A stretch of DNA of 64,000 bases from Pseudomonas putida (GCF_005080685.1 NZ_CP039371.1:6386001-6450000); one strand, 5' to 3'. Positions 20,684 to 30,314 are shown, counted from the stretch's first letter. A program made the numbers and translations. The notes: generated by a model not told the origin, from the letters alone.

Positions 20684-22087
20684 ATGACTGAAGTTGCCCT
20701 GGACACCGCAACCCCACACGCCCCGTCTGTCATCCGCTTGTTGCTCGACAAGCTCAAGGTCGCCTACCGCGAGGTGCCTGAGCAGCCGGGCTTGCCGGCG
20801 GCATCGCGGGTCCAGGCGATCCTCGTCGACGATGAGGTCGGCGCCTTGCTGGTGCTGTTCCCGCGCAGCAAACTGCTGGACCTGCAGCGCCTGGAAGAAC
20901 TGACCGGCCGCAAGCTCAAGGCCGTGCCGGTGGCGCGCCTGAAGCAGATGCTGGAAAAGCACCACCTCAAGGCCCTGCCGGCGATTCCCGCGCTGACCAG
21001 CTCGCCGTGCCTGTACGAGGCCCGGCTGCTGGAAGAAGAAACACTGCTGATCGAGTCCGGCGAGGCCGGCCTGTTGCTCGAGATCGAGCGCAGCGCCTTC
21101 CAGCGCATGCTCAGCAAGGCCAGCGCCGGCAGCTTCGGCCAGCCGATTCGCGATATCCGCCCCAACTTCGACCGCCCGGATGACGACCCGCGTGAAATCA
21201 CCCAGGCGGTGCAGGCATTCACCGCCCGGCGCATCCAGAAGCGCCTGGAAGAAACCATCGAGATCCCACCGCTGGCCGACACCGCGCAAAAGATCATCAA
21301 GCTGCGTGTGGACCCCAACGCCAGCATCGACGACATCACCGGCGTGGTCGAGACCGACCCGGCCCTGGCCGCCCAGGTGGTCAGCTGGGCGGCCTCGCCC
21401 TACTACGCCTCGCCCGGCAAGATCCGCTCGGTCGAAGACGCCATCGTGCGTGTGCTGGGTTTCGACCTGGTGATCAACCTGGCCCTGGGCCTGGCCCTGG
21501 ACAAGACCCTGACGCTGCCCAAGGATCACCCGCAACAGGCCACCCCGTACTGGCAGCAATCGATCTACACGGCCGCCGTGATCGAAGGCCTGACCCGCGC
21601 AATGCCACGCGCAGAGCGGCCGGAAGCGGGCCTGACCTACCTCGCCGGGTTGCTGCACAACTTCGGTTACCTGCTGCTGGCGCACGTGTTCCCGCCACAC
21701 TTCTCGTTGATCTGCCGGCACCTGGAGGTCAACCCGCACCTGTGCCACACGTTCGTCGAACAGCACCTGCTGGGCATCAGCCGCGAACAGATCGGCGCCT
21801 GGCTGATGAACCTGTGGGACATGCCCGAGGAACTCACCAAGGCCCTGCGCTTCCAGCATGACCCGAGCTACGACGGCGAGTACGCGGCCTTCCCCAACCT
21901 GGTGTGCCTGGCTACCCGCCTGCTGCGCGCCCGGGGTATCGGCTCGGGGCCGCAGGCGGCGATTCCTGATGAGCTGCTCGATCGCCTGGGAATCACCCGC
22001 GACAAGGCCGAGGAAGTGGTGAGCAAGGTGCTGGAAGCCGAAGCGCTGCTGCGCGAACTGGCATCGCAGTTCAACACCCCGCAGTGA
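20684..22087 (+). CDS. YbaK-like/HDOD fusion signalling protein
   Basis: 467 residues from ATG 20684. Residues 1-150 resemble a YbaK/ProXp-type aminoacyl-tRNA deacylase fold (IRLLLDKLKVAYREVPEQPG, VGALLVLFPRSKLLDL); residues about 190-420 form an HDOD domain (IEIPPLADTAQKIIKL, ITGVVETDPALAAQVV, GLTYLAGLLHNFGYLLLAH). HDOD modules resemble HD phosphodiesterases without catalysis and often act in signalling. The deacylase Lys expected for YbaK is not confidently seen, so the N-terminus may be a binding module. Follows recG by 78 bp; conserved in pseudomonads. Confidence 0.85.
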   Translation: MTEVALDTATPHAPSVIRLLLDKLKVAYREVPEQPGLPAASRVQAILVDDEVGALLVLFPRSKLLDLQRLEELTGRKLKAVPVARLKQMLEKHHLKALPAIPALTSSPCLYEARLLEEETLLIESGEAGLLLEIERSAFQRMLSKASAGSFGQPIRDIRPNFDRPDDDPREITQAVQAFTARRIQKRLEETIEIPPLADTAQKIIKLRVDPNASIDDITGVVETDPALAAQVVSWAASPYYASPGKIRSVEDAIVRVLGFDLVINLALGLALDKTLTLPKDHPQQATPYWQQSIYTAAVIEGLTRAMPRAERPEAGLTYLAGLLHNFGYLLLAHVFPPHFSLICRHLEVNPHLCHTFVEQHLLGISREQIGAWLMNLWDMPEELTKALRFQHDPSYDGEYAAFPNLVCLATRLLRARGIGSGPQAAIPDELLDRLGITRDKAEEVVSKVLEAEALLRELASQFNTPQ

Positions 22088-22094
22088 GGTCATT

Positions 22095-22113
22095 GGGGCC
22101 GCCATGCGGCCCC
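22095..22113. terminator. GC-rich stem-loop between convergent genes
   Basis: Perfect 8-bp hairpin GGGGCCGC-CAT-GCGGCCCC between the HDOD gene and the convergent DUF gene. There is no good T-run, so it may be a termination aid or a REP-derived remnant. Confidence 0.4.
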
Positions 22114-22120
22114 AGGGATT

Positions 22121-22495
22121 TCAGCCCTTCTTTTTCGGTTTCAGGTACTTCATCAGGCCCTGGAACCACATCACCAACGCCGGATTGCCCTTGATCTGGA
22201 TGTGCTTGTCCTGGATGCCCTGCATGAACGCCAGCTGCTTGTTGCTGGCCTGCAGGGTGGCGAAACCGTAGGCGGCGTCCTTGAAGGCGATGGCGAACGC
22301 CGGTTGCGGATGGGTACCGCCCTTGCTGCTGACGCGCTCGTCACTGACGATGAAATGCCGCGCGACCTTACCGTCCAGCGTTTGCATCTGGAACACCAGG
22401 TCCTTGTCCTTGAGCTGCTGCTGGAATGCGGGGTTGTTACGGCTGGCCCTGGCCATCAACAGCCCCATGGCCCAGAGCAGGAAACGAAACTTCAT
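22121..22495 (-). CDS. conserved small protein, possibly membrane-associated (SCP2-like)
   Basis: 124 residues from ATG 22495 (MKFRFLLWAMGLLMARAS). The N-terminus has a short hydrophobic helix that may be a signal anchor; the rest (FQMQTLDGKVARHFIVSDER, FAIAFKDAAYGFATLQAS, LVMWFQGLMKYLKPKKKG) has the pattern of an SCP2/helix-beta lipid-binding fold, though this is a weak impression. Ends in a Lys-rich tail. Function unknown. Convergent with the HDOD gene. Confidence 0.8.
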   Translation of the reverse strand: MKFRFLLWAMGLLMARASRNNPAFQQQLKDKDLVFQMQTLDGKVARHFIVSDERVSSKGGTHPQPAFAIAFKDAAYGFATLQASNKQLAFMQGIQDKHIQIKGNPALVMWFQGLMKYLKPKKKG

Positions 22496-22620
22496 CAACG
22501 CGCCTCGGTTGAAAAATGACTGAAGCGCGGAGTTTAGCCTTTTTTTGAACGAATTATCTGCATGAAGCTGCAACAGGCGCCCGGGGGCGCCCGTCGGCTG
22601 GAGGATGGCCCGCTAGGCGA

Positions 22621-22920
22621 TCACTTGCCTTTCTTGCCCGGCTTGGCTGGGGTGTTGACGCTGTCGCGCAGGTTCTTGCCCGGCTTGAAGGCGACGGTGT
22701 TGCTGGCCTTGATCTTCACCGGCTGGCCGGTTTGCGGGTTCTTGCCGGTGCGGGCACCACGATGACGTTTTTCGAAGGTACCGAAGCCGACCAGGGTCAC
22801 GGTGTCCTTGTTCAGGGCACCGGTGATGCTGTCGAGAATCGCGTTCAGCACCTGATTGGCCTTTTCCTTGGTCAGATCGGCCTTTTCGGCGATGACGGCG
22901 GCGAGTTCTGGTTTACGCAT
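22621..22920 (-). CDS. hupA: HU-family DNA-binding protein
   Basis: 99 residues from ATG 22920 (MRKPELAAVIAEKADLTKEK). The HU/IHF signature GFGTFEKRHRGARTGKNPQT leads into the DNA-binding arm with IKASNTVAFKPGKNLRDSVN. It bends DNA as a dimer and organises the nucleoid. The C-terminal tail is extra long and basic (NTPAKPGKKGK). Which HU paralogue it is cannot be fixed without comparison; hupA is used as a family name. Confidence 0.92.
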   Translation of the reverse strand: MRKPELAAVIAEKADLTKEKANQVLNAILDSITGALNKDTVTLVGFGTFEKRHRGARTGKNPQTGQPVKIKASNTVAFKPGKNLRDSVNTPAKPGKKGK

Positions 22921-23108
22921 AGTGAAGCCTCTTTGACGGGAATTCTTGTTGTTATTGCCGTGCCACCCGAAGGGCGGCGTCCAAGGCGCCGCAGGCTCTA
23001 AACTGCGGCAGACGCGACTGAGAATGGCACGCCATCGGGGGCTGCGCCAGTATCTGCGCGGCCATTGTGCAGGCAATAACAGGACAATTCCGACAGAACG
23101 CCCGCTAT

Positions 23109-24257
23109 TCACGCCATCAGGGGTGGCAACTGCCGATTCAGCGCCAGCTTCTCCATGACCGCCTCGCCGGTCAGCGCATAACCCAACAGCTGCCCATCGG
23201 CGCCGTGGCAGAGCACCTTGAGGTCGCTGCCCTGCCCTTCGACCTGCCAATTGCCTTCGCGCCCCAACGGAGGAGGCGATACCACCAGCGGGCAGGCTGG
23301 GGTTTTCACGGTGACCGGCATCGGCCCGTAGCTGACCGCCGTCGGGTTGCCGGCGAGGGTCTTGGCCAGGGCGCGGGCACAGGTCATCAAGGGCATCACG
23401 TAGAGCAGGTTGATGCCATCGACCTCGGCGCAATCGCCCAGGGCGAAGATGTTCTGGTGGCTGGTGCGCAGTTCGCGGTCCACCACCACGCCGCGATTGA
23501 CCTGCAAACCGGCTGCCGCGGCAAGTTCGGTGCGCGGTCGCAAACCGATGGCCGACACCACCAGGTCGCAGGCGATCACCCGGCCATCGGAAAGATGCGC
23601 CTCCAGCCCGTCTGTCACCTGCTGCAAACGGGTCAGCACCGGCCCGAGGTGAAAACGCACGCCCAAGCCTTGCAGACCGGCCTGCACCGCTGCCGCGGCT
23701 GCTGGATGCAGCAGGGTCGGCATGACCTGCTCGCAAGGCGCCACCACATCGACCTCGAAGCCGCCCAGGCGCATGTCGTTGGCAAATTCGCAGCCGATCA
23801 GGCCGGCGCCGAGAATCAGTACCCGTCGCTTGCCTGCAGCGGCTGCACGCAGGCGGGCGTAGTCCTCGAGGTCGTTGACCGGGAATATCCACTCGGCCGC
23901 ATCGCCTTCGATGGGCACCTGCACGGTCTGGGCGCCCAGCGCCAGCACCAGGTCGCGGTAGCTCACGGCCTCCTCGCCGATCCACAGGCGCTTGTGTCCG
24001 GGGTCGAAGCCGCTGATGCGGGTATGGGTGCGGATCTCGGCGTCGAGCTGCTCGGCCATGGCACCGGGTTCGGCCATGCTCAAGCCATCGGCGTCCTTCT
24101 GCTTGGCGAAGCCGGTGGAGAGCATGGGCTTGGAATAGGAACGACCGTCATCGGCGGTAATCAGCAGCAGCGGGGTCTGCTGGTCGAGCTTGCGCAATTC
24201 GCGGGCCAGGTTGTAGCCGGCGAGGCCGGTACCGACGATTACCACGGGAGACGTCAT
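23109..24257 (-). CDS. rubredoxin-NAD(+) reductase
   Basis: 382 residues from ATG 24257 ([17 protein letters not shown]) with GAGGAA eight bases upstream; an in-frame ATG at 24266 is nested in that site. FAD-binding Rossmann [15 protein letters not shown] at the N-terminus, NAD-binding [17 protein letters not shown] at about residues 145-162, and [11 protein letters not shown] near residue 280, the second FAD motif. Passes electrons from NADH to rubredoxin. It lies 16 bp downstream of the rubredoxin gene, its expected partner. Confidence 0.93.
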   Translation of the reverse strand: MTSPVVIVGTGLAGYNLARELRKLDQQTPLLLITADDGRSYSKPMLSTGFAKQKDADGLSMAEPGAMAEQLDAEIRTHTRISGFDPGHKRLWIGEEAVSYRDLVLALGAQTVQVPIEGDAAEWIFPVNDLEDYARLRAAAAGKRRVLILGAGLIGCEFANDMRLGGFEVDVVAPCEQVMPTLLHPAAAAAVQAGLQGLGVRFHLGPVLTRLQQVTDGLEAHLSDGRVIACDLVVSAIGLRPRTELAAAAGLQVNRGVVVDRELRTSHQNIFALGDCAEVDGINLLYVMPLMTCARALAKTLAGNPTAVSYGPMPVTVKTPACPLVVSPPPLGREGNWQVEGQGSDLKVLCHGADGQLLGYALTGEAVMEKLALNRQLPPLMA

Positions 24258-24273
24258 GTGGGGCATTCCTCAA

Positions 24274-24441
24274 TCAGCCGATGGCGATCATTTCGAAGTC
24301 GATCTTACCTACGCCGCAATCGGGGCATAGCCAGTCTTCAGGCACATCTTCCCAGCGGGTGCCGGGGGCGATGCCGTCGTCAGGCCAGCCTTCGGCCTCG
24401 TCGTAGATCAAGCCGCATACGATGCATTGCCACTTTTTCAT
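24274..24441 (-). CDS. rubredoxin
   Basis: 55 residues ([20 protein letters not shown]). Two CxxC pairs, CIVCG and CPDCG, bind a single iron, and the family motif [17 protein letters not shown] is complete. Small electron carrier for hydroxylases or oxidative defence, reduced by the adjacent reductase. The two genes form a two-gene unit transcribed on the minus strand. Confidence 0.96.
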   Translation of the reverse strand: MKKWQCIVCGLIYDEAEGWPDDGIAPGTRWEDVPEDWLCPDCGVGKIDFEMIAIG

Positions 24442-24484
24442 GGGTGTTGTTCCTCGGTACGGACTCAGGCTGTGTGTTGCAGCT

Positions 24485-24583
24485 GACGGCCCTTTCGCGG
24501 GCAAGCCCGCTCCTACAGAATTTGCATACCCAATCAGGGCTGCAGCGTACCTATGGGAGTGAGCTTGCCCAGCGAAAGGACCA
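24485..24583. repeat. degenerate REP pair
   Basis: One good REP copy (TTTCGCGGGCAAGCCCGCTCC, ending near 24513) and a diverged inverted copy around 24553-24580 with several mismatches. It lies between the divergent rubredoxin and ubiC genes, so it overlaps the promoter region rather than a gene end. Confidence 0.65.
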
Positions 24584-24689
24584 ACGCGCAATCTGTGCGG
24601 GCTTTTTAACGGCCCTGCCCCCAGTATGCAAGCGAACGGGGCAATCATGCTAAGCTCGGCGCCTCTCTGGTTGTCACAAGCATACCGAC

Positions 24690-25247
24690 GTGCCGTACGA
24701 AACCCCGCAAGCAGCCGCTGTCGCGTGGCTGGCGTATTCACAGCTGGCGACCGAACTGGACCCGCCCACCCTGGACTGGCTGTTCGACGAAGGCTCGCTG
24801 ACCCGCCGCCTCACCCGCCTCTCCCATGATCACTTCAGCGTCACGCCCCTGTTCGAGGGCTGGCAGGCGCTGCGCGATGACGAATGCCAGGCCTTGGGCA
24901 TCGCCCCCGGTGCCGAAGGCTGGGTGCGCGAGGTATTCCTGCGTGGCCACGGCGAGCCTTGGGTGTTCGCCCGCAGCGTGGCCAGCCGCCAGGCCTTGGA
25001 ACGCGGCGGGCTCGACCTGGAAACCCTGGGTAGCCGCTCGTTGGGCGAACTGCTGTTCTGCGACCAGGCCTTCGTCCGCCACCCCATCGAAGTGTGCAGT
25101 TATCCACAGCCCTGGCTACCCGCCGACAACGCCTATGCTGGCCTATGGGGCCGACGCTCGCGCTTCGAGCGGGACGGCCTGGAGCTTCTGGTGGCCGAGG
25201 TGTTCCTGCCCACGCTGTGGCACGCGGCCAAGGAGGAGACCCGCTGA
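24690..25247 (+). CDS. ubiC: chorismate pyruvate-lyase
   Basis: 185 residues from GTG 24690. Converts chorismate to 4-hydroxybenzoate and pyruvate, the first committed ubiquinone step. Family features include the early [36 protein letters not shown] and the C-terminal [23 protein letters not shown]. The TGA overlaps the ubiA start by one base (25245-25247), consistent with a ubiC-ubiA operon. No strong Shine-Dalgarno precedes the GTG, so the start has some doubt. Confidence 0.93.
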   Translation: MPYETPQAAAVAWLAYSQLATELDPPTLDWLFDEGSLTRRLTRLSHDHFSVTPLFEGWQALRDDECQALGIAPGAEGWVREVFLRGHGEPWVFARSVASRQALERGGLDLETLGSRSLGELLFCDQAFVRHPIEVCSYPQPWLPADNAYAGLWGRRSRFERDGLELLVAEVFLPTLWHAAKEETR

Positions 25248-26137
25248 TGTACCTGCAACTGCTCAAGTCGTTCAACCGCCTGCATCCACGCGCCTGGGAC
25301 TTCATCCAGCTCAGCCGCATGGACCGGCCGATCGGCATCTACCTGCTGCTCTGGCCGACCCTGTCAGCGGTATGGATCGCAGGGCTTGGCTCGCCGAGCC
25401 TGGCCAACGTGCTGATCTTCGGCCTCGGCGTGGTACTGATGCGCGCCGCCGGCTGCTGCATCAACGACTTCGCCGATCGCAAGGTCGATGGCCACGTCAA
25501 GCGCACCGCCGACCGTCCCCTGGCCAGCGGCCGGGTGCGCCCACGCGAGGCGCTGGCACTGTTCGCCCTGCTGGTCGGCGTGAGCTTCCTGCTGGTGCTG
25601 TGCACCAACAGCCGCACCGTGTGGCTGTCGTTCGGCGCCGTCGCCCTGGCGGCGTGCTACCCGTTCATGAAGCGCTACACCTATTACCCGCAGGTGGTGC
25701 TGGGCGCTGCGTACTCCTGGGGCATCCCCATGGCCTTCACCGCTGCCGGCGGCGAGCTGCCGGCCAGTGCCTGGCTGCTGTACATCGCCAACCTGCTGTG
25801 GACGGTGGGCTACGACACCTACTACGCCATGGTCGATCGTGACGACGACCTGAAGATCGGGGTGAAATCCACCGCGATCCTGTTCGGCGAGGCCGACCGG
25901 GTGATCATCCTGACCCTGCAACTGCTGTCGCTGGGCTGCCTCCTGCTGGCTGGGAGCCGCTTCGAACTCGGTGGCTGGTTCCACCTCGGGGTGCTGGGTG
26001 CGGCGGCGTGCTTCGCCTGGGAGTTCTGGTCGACGCGCAAGCTGGACCGCGAGTCGTGTTTCAAGGCGTTCCTGCACAACCATTGGGCGGGGTTGCTGGT
26101 GTTCATCGGGGTGGTGCTGGATTACGCACTGCGCTAG
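25247..26137 (+). CDS. ubiA: 4-hydroxybenzoate octaprenyltransferase
   Basis: 296 residues from ATG 25247 ([17 protein letters not shown]), one base overlapping the ubiC stop, with AAGGAGGAG upstream. About eight transmembrane helices. Two Asp-rich prenyl-diphosphate/Mg motifs are visible: [20 protein letters not shown] and [20 protein letters not shown]. Attaches the polyprenyl chain to 4-hydroxybenzoate in the inner membrane. The domain order and length are normal for UbiA. Confidence 0.97.
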   Translation: MYLQLLKSFNRLHPRAWDFIQLSRMDRPIGIYLLLWPTLSAVWIAGLGSPSLANVLIFGLGVVLMRAAGCCINDFADRKVDGHVKRTADRPLASGRVRPREALALFALLVGVSFLLVLCTNSRTVWLSFGAVALAACYPFMKRYTYYPQVVLGAAYSWGIPMAFTAAGGELPASAWLLYIANLLWTVGYDTYYAMVDRDDDLKIGVKSTAILFGEADRVIILTLQLLSLGCLLLAGSRFELGGWFHLGVLGAAACFAWEFWSTRKLDRESCFKAFLHNHWAGLLVFIGVVLDYALR

Positions 26138-26140
26138 GTC

Positions 26141-26256
26141 TTTGGGGCTGCTGTAAAGCCCATTCGCGACACGAGGCCGCTCCCACAGGGGTCGGCGTGT
26201 GCAGGTCCATGTGGGAGCGGCCTCGTGTCGCGAATGGGCCGCACAGCGGCCCCGGC
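26141..26256. repeat. REP pair of a different family (GACACGAGG core)
   Basis: Inverted copies with core CGCGACACGAGGCCGCTCC near 26165-26183 and its complement GGAGCGGCCTCGTGTCGCG near 26214-26232, flanked by GGGCTGC / GCGGCCCC ends. The core differs from the other REP pairs here, so a second REP family is present. Located between convergent ubiA and a small exported-protein gene. Confidence 0.85.
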
Positions 26257-26260
26257 AATC

Positions 26261-26632
26261 TCAAGGCTTGGCGATGTGCCAGACGTCCTTCATGCCATCG
26301 CCGGTGGTATCCCCGGCTTTCTTGTCCTTGACGAACGTGTACAGCGGCTTGCCGTCGTAGGCCCATTGCTTGCTGCCATCGTCACGCATCACCACCGTCC
26401 ACTTGTCCTTCGGCGCTTCGTCGTCGGACTTGACCATCAGCGGCGGCCAATTCTTGGCACACTCGCCGTTACACATCGACTTGCCCCCGGAGTCCTTGTC
26501 GAAGGTATAAAGCGTCATGCCGGCATGATCGACCCACATGCCGTCCTTTTCCATGGCATGGTGCGCCGAGGCCACCCCCGGTAGCGCGAATGCAGCAAGA
26601 AGGGCCATCCAGCTCAGCGTATGTCGTGTCAT
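26261..26632 (-). CDS. exported COG4315-type secreted-repeat protein
   Basis: 123 residues from ATG 26632. Signal peptide with cleavage near GVASA-HHAM. The mature protein has two copies of the PF03640-type repeat, visible as GMTLYTFDKDSGGKSMCNGE and GKPLYTFVKDKKAGDTTGDG, each with an LYTF-D/K core, plus CNGECAKNWPPL with two Cys. Periplasmic or surface protein of unknown function, often seen in redox or stress settings. Confidence 0.85.
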   Translation of the reverse strand: MTRHTLSWMALLAAFALPGVASAHHAMEKDGMWVDHAGMTLYTFDKDSGGKSMCNGECAKNWPPLMVKSDDEAPKDKWTVVMRDDGSKQWAYDGKPLYTFVKDKKAGDTTGDGMKDVWHIAKP

Positions 26633-26734
26633 TGGAGTCACCGTGAATTCGGGGGTATTGAGGTTCTGCTCACCGCAATGGTGGCTTTTTGAAGCCTAGT
26701 TCAGACACGGAATGTCGCCATATCGGCCAAGACT

Positions 26735-26752
26735 CTGTCACACAGCTGCAAT
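26735..26752 (+). promoter_or_regulatory. Pho box upstream of phoB
   Basis: CTGTCAC-N4-CTGCAAT, two 7-bp PhoB half-sites with the required 11-bp spacing, ending 54 bp upstream of the phoB start. The first half-site matches the CTGTCAY consensus and the second is degenerate. Supports phosphate-starvation autoregulation. Confidence 0.7.
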
Positions 26753-26806
26753 AATTCCGTTATCTAATGCGGGCCAAGACACGATATCCCAGGAGAGGTT
26801 TTGAGC

Positions 26807-27496
26807 ATGGTTGGCAGGAACATTCTGATCGTCGACGACGAAGCGCCCATTCGCGAGATGATCGCCGTTGCGTTGGAAATGGCCGGCTATGACTGCCTGG
26901 AGGCCGAAAACTCCCAGCAGGCCCACGCCATCATCGTCGACCGCAAGCCCGACCTGATCCTGCTCGACTGGATGCTCCCGGGCACCTCGGGCATCGAGCT
27001 GGCGCGCCGCCTCAAGCGCGACGAACTGACCGGCGACATCCCGATCATCATGCTCACCGCCAAGGGCGAAGAGGACAACAAGATCCAGGGCCTGGAAGTC
27101 GGCGCCGACGACTACATCACCAAGCCGTTCTCGCCACGCGAGCTGGTGGCGCGCCTGAAGGCCGTGCTGCGCCGCACCGGCCCGAACGACAGCGAGGCGC
27201 CGATCGAAGTCGGCGGCCTGTTGCTCGACCCGATCAGCCACCGCGTGACCATCGACGGCAAGCCGGCGGAAATGGGCCCGACCGAATACCGCCTGCTGCA
27301 GTTCTTCATGACCCACCAGGAGCGCGCCTACACCCGTGGCCAACTGCTCGACCAGGTGTGGGGCGGCAACGTCTACGTCGAGGAACGCACGGTCGACGTG
27401 CACATCCGTCGCCTGCGCAAAGCGTTGGGTGAAGTCTATGAAAATCTGGTACAAACCGTCCGGGGCACCGGCTACCGCTTCTCGACCAAGAGCTGA
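26807..27496 (+). CDS. phoB: phosphate regulon response regulator PhoB
   Basis: 229 residues from ATG 26807 ([18 protein letters not shown]); an in-frame TTG six bases upstream is possible. The receiver domain has DD at the N-terminus, the phosphoacceptor Asp in [10 protein letters not shown] and the Lys in [10 protein letters not shown]; the OmpR/PhoB winged helix follows ([32 protein letters not shown]). A Pho box upstream and phoR downstream complete the two-component unit. Confidence 0.97.
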   Translation: MVGRNILIVDDEAPIREMIAVALEMAGYDCLEAENSQQAHAIIVDRKPDLILLDWMLPGTSGIELARRLKRDELTGDIPIIMLTAKGEEDNKIQGLEVGADDYITKPFSPRELVARLKAVLRRTGPNDSEAPIEVGGLLLDPISHRVTIDGKPAEMGPTEYRLLQFFMTHQERAYTRGQLLDQVWGGNVYVEERTVDVHIRRLRKALGEVYENLVQTVRGTGYRFSTKS

Positions 27497-27544
27497 TCGA
27501 GTACTCGAGCGCCAAGCTGCAAGCCGTTGTACAAGGACCGTCAA

Positions 27545-28852
27545 TTGAACCAGAACTGGCACGCGACACTGATTCGTCACCTGCTGCTGCTGATCACCGT
27601 CTGCATGATCGGCGGCCTGGTCAGCGGGTACTACGGCTGGAGCTTGGCCATCGGCCTGGCGCTCTACCTGGGCTGGACCCTCAAGCAGCTGCTGCGCCTG
27701 CACCACTGGCTGCGCAACCATCAACCCGATGAAGCACCTCCCGACGGCTACGGCCTGTGGGGCGAGGTGTTCGACAGCATCTACCACCTGCAACGCCGCG
27801 ACCAGCGCGTGCGCGGTCGCCTGCAGGCGGTGATCGACCGCGTGCAGGAGTCCACCGCGGCGCTGCGTGACGCGGTGATCATGCTCGACAGCGACGGCAA
27901 CCTGGAGTGGTGGAACCGCGCCGCGGAGACCCTGCTGGGCTTCAAGACCCCCCAGGATGGCGGCCAGCCGGTCACCAACCTGGTGCGCCACCCGCGCTTC
28001 AAGGAGTATTTCGAGGCCGAGAACTACGCCGAGCCGCTGGAAATCCCCTCGCCGATCAACGACCGCCTGCGCGTGCAACTGCACATCACCCGCTATGGCA
28101 ACAGCGAGCACCTGATGCTGGTACGCGATGTCACCCGCATCCATCAGCTCGAACAGATGCGCAAGGATTTCGTCGCCAACGTGTCCCACGAACTGCGCAC
28201 GCCGCTGACCGTCATCACCGGCTACCTGGAAACCCTGCTCGACAACGTCGACGAAGTGAACCCGCGCTGGGCCCGAGCCCTGCAGCAGATGAGCCAGCAG
28301 GGCTCGCGCATGCAGACGCTGCTCAACGACCTGCTGCTGCTGGCCAAGCTCGAGGCCACCGATTATCCCTCGGACAACCAGCCGGTGATGGTCGACGCGC
28401 TATTGCAGTCGATCAAGGGCGATGCCCAGGCGTTGTCCGGCTCACGCAACCAACGCATCAGCCTGGAAGTGGCCCCCGGCGTGCGCCTCAAGGGCAGCGA
28501 GGCGGAACTGCGCAGTGCGTTTTCCAACCTGGTGTTCAACGCCGTCAAATACACCCCTGACGAGGGCAGCATCCGCATCCGCTGGTGGAGCGACGAGCAA
28601 GGTGCGCACCTGAGCGTGCAGGACTCGGGGATCGGCATCGATGCCAAGCACCTGCCGCGCCTGACCGAACGCTTCTACCGGGTGGACTCCAGCCGCGCGT
28701 CGAATACCGGGGGCACCGGGCTGGGCCTGGCGATCGTCAAGCATGTGCTGCTGCGCCACCGTGGGCGCCTGGAGATCAGCAGCGTGCCGGGCCATGGCAG
28801 TACCTTCACCTGTCATTTTGCTCCGGCACAATTGGCCAACGGCAAGGGTTGA
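27545..28852 (+). CDS. phoR: phosphate regulon sensor kinase PhoR
   Basis: 435 residues with start at TTG 27545 (read as MNQNWHATLIRHLLLLIT), which has AAGGA seven bases upstream; TTG 27527 is an alternative. Two adjacent membrane helices near residues 10-50, a PAS-like region (residues 95-195; IMLDSDGNLEWWNRAAETLL), the H-box FVANVSHELRTPLTV, and the ATPase N (FNAVKYTPDEGSI) and G boxes (DSGIGI, TGGTGLGLAIVKH). Inner-membrane histidine kinase that phosphorylates PhoB under Pi limitation, restrained by PstSCAB-PhoU. Confidence 0.95.
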   Translation: MNQNWHATLIRHLLLLITVCMIGGLVSGYYGWSLAIGLALYLGWTLKQLLRLHHWLRNHQPDEAPPDGYGLWGEVFDSIYHLQRRDQRVRGRLQAVIDRVQESTAALRDAVIMLDSDGNLEWWNRAAETLLGFKTPQDGGQPVTNLVRHPRFKEYFEAENYAEPLEIPSPINDRLRVQLHITRYGNSEHLMLVRDVTRIHQLEQMRKDFVANVSHELRTPLTVITGYLETLLDNVDEVNPRWARALQQMSQQGSRMQTLLNDLLLLAKLEATDYPSDNQPVMVDALLQSIKGDAQALSGSRNQRISLEVAPGVRLKGSEAELRSAFSNLVFNAVKYTPDEGSIRIRWWSDEQGAHLSVQDSGIGIDAKHLPRLTERFYRVDSSRASNTGGTGLGLAIVKHVLLRHRGRLEISSVPGHGSTFTCHFAPAQLANGKG

Positions 28853-28903
28853 GAACAGGCCTGCTTGCCCGCGAAGGGCTCCAGCCGCTACATTGGATCC
28901 CTT

Positions 28904-28932
28904 GTGCCAGCAAGCGCTGGCACTTTTTCTTT
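28904..28932 (+). terminator. rho-independent terminator after phoR
   Basis: GTGCCAGC-AAG-CGCTGGCAC hairpin (28904-28922, 8-bp stem) followed by TTTTTCTTTT. Ends the phoBR transcript 52 bp beyond the phoR stop. Confidence 0.8.
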
Positions 28933-28967
28933 TCCTGACTGAAGACGGACCCCGTTAAAACCCCATC

Positions 28968-30308
28968 ATGGACCCTTCCCCTAGTATCACCCTCGCCTCT
29001 GTTTTTGCCGATTTCGGCATGATCCTGTTTGCCTTGTTCCTGGTGCTGCTCAACGGCTTCTTCGTTGCCGCCGAGTTCGCCATGGTCAAGCTGCGCTCCA
29101 CCCGCGTCGAGTCCATCGCCGAACTGCACGGCTGGCGCGGCAGCATCCTGCGCAAGGTGCACAACCAGCTCGACGCCTACCTGTCGGCCTGTCAGCTCGG
29201 TATCACCCTCGCCTCCCTGGGCCTGGGCTGGGTCGGCGAACCGGCCTTCGCCCACCTGCTCGAGCCACTGCTGGCCTACCTGGGCGTGGACACCCCCGAG
29301 CTGATCAAGGCGGTGTCGTTCTTCGTCGCCTTCTTCGTCATCTCGTACCTGCACATCGTGGTCGGCGAGCTGGCACCCAAGTCGTGGGCGATCCGCAAGC
29401 CCGAGCTGCTGTCGCTGTGGACGGCGGTGCCGCTGTACCTGTTCTACTGGGTGATGTACCCAGCCATCTACCTGCTCAACGCCAGCGCCAACGCCATCCT
29501 GCGCATCGCCGGCCAAGGCGAGCCCGGCCCGCACCACGAGCACCACTACAGCCGTGAGGAACTCAAGCTGATCCTGCACTCCAGCCGTGGCCAGGACCCG
29601 AGCGACCAAGGCATGCGCGTGTTGGCCTCGGCGGTGGAGATGGGTGAGCTGGAAGTGGTCGACTGGGCCAATTCGCGCGAGGACATGGTCAGCATCGACG
29701 CCCATGCCCCGCTCAAGGAAATCCTCGCCCTGGTGCGCCGCCACAAGTTCAGCCGCTACCCGGTGTACGACGCCGAGCGCGAAGAGTTCACCGGCCTGCT
29801 GCACATCAAGGACCTGCTGCTGGAGTTGGCCGAGCTCGAACACCTGCCGCAAAGCATCGACCTCGAGGACCTCGCCCGCCCCCTGGAGCGAGTATCCCGG
29901 CACATGCCGCTGGCCCAGCTGCTGGAGCAGTTCCGCAAGGGTGGCGCGCACTTCGTGCTGGTCGAGGAAGCCGACGGCAAGGTCATCGGCTACCTGACCA
30001 TGGAAGACGTACTGGAAGTGCTGGTCGGCGATATCCAGGACGAACACCGCAAGACCGAGCGCGGCATCCTCGCCTACCAGCCCGGCAAGTTGCTGGTACG
30101 AGGCGACACGCCGCTGTTCAAGGTCGAGCGCCTGCTCGGCATCGACCTCGATCACATCGAGGCGGAAACCCTGGCAGGGCTGGTCTACGAGACCCTCAAG
30201 CGGGTGCCCGAGGAAGAGGAAGTGCTGGAAGTCGAAGGCCTGCGCATCATCATCAAGAAGATGAAAGGGCCCAAGATCGTCCTGGCCAAGGTACTCAAGC
30301 TCGACTGA
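28968..30308 (+). CDS. HlyC/CorC-family (DUF21-CBS) membrane transporter
   Basis: 446 residues from ATG 28968. N-terminal DUF21/CNNM domain with four hydrophobic helices, beginning LFALFLVLLNGFFVAAEFAM, and the motif CQLGITLASLGLGWVGEP; two CBS modules in residues about 215-345; a CorC_HlyC transporter-associated domain at the C-terminus. Related proteins are linked to Mg/Co efflux and are often misnamed hemolysins. The exact ion is unknown. Placed behind the phoBR terminator, so probably independently expressed. Confidence 0.9.
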   Translation: MDPSPSITLASVFADFGMILFALFLVLLNGFFVAAEFAMVKLRSTRVESIAELHGWRGSILRKVHNQLDAYLSACQLGITLASLGLGWVGEPAFAHLLEPLLAYLGVDTPELIKAVSFFVAFFVISYLHIVVGELAPKSWAIRKPELLSLWTAVPLYLFYWVMYPAIYLLNASANAILRIAGQGEPGPHHEHHYSREELKLILHSSRGQDPSDQGMRVLASAVEMGELEVVDWANSREDMVSIDAHAPLKEILALVRRHKFSRYPVYDAEREEFTGLLHIKDLLLELAELEHLPQSIDLEDLARPLERVSRHMPLAQLLEQFRKGGAHFVLVEEADGKVIGYLTMEDVLEVLVGDIQDEHRKTERGILAYQPGKLLVRGDTPLFKVERLLGIDLDHIEAETLAGLVYETLKRVPEEEEVLEVEGLRIIIKKMKGPKIVLAKVLKLD

Positions 30309-30314
30309 CCGGCA

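Noticed and set aside
20264..22105. 613-residue minus-strand open frame opposite the HDOD gene
   Set aside because: Mostly low-complexity composition with no family features; it is an antisense shadow of high-GC codons of recG and the HDOD gene.
25090..25105. Isolated TTATCCACA sites (also near 55447, 55553 and 57321) as a replication origin
   Set aside because: They are single, scattered and inside coding regions, without the AT-rich repeats and clustering of an origin; only the MocR linker cluster was kept, as a repeat.
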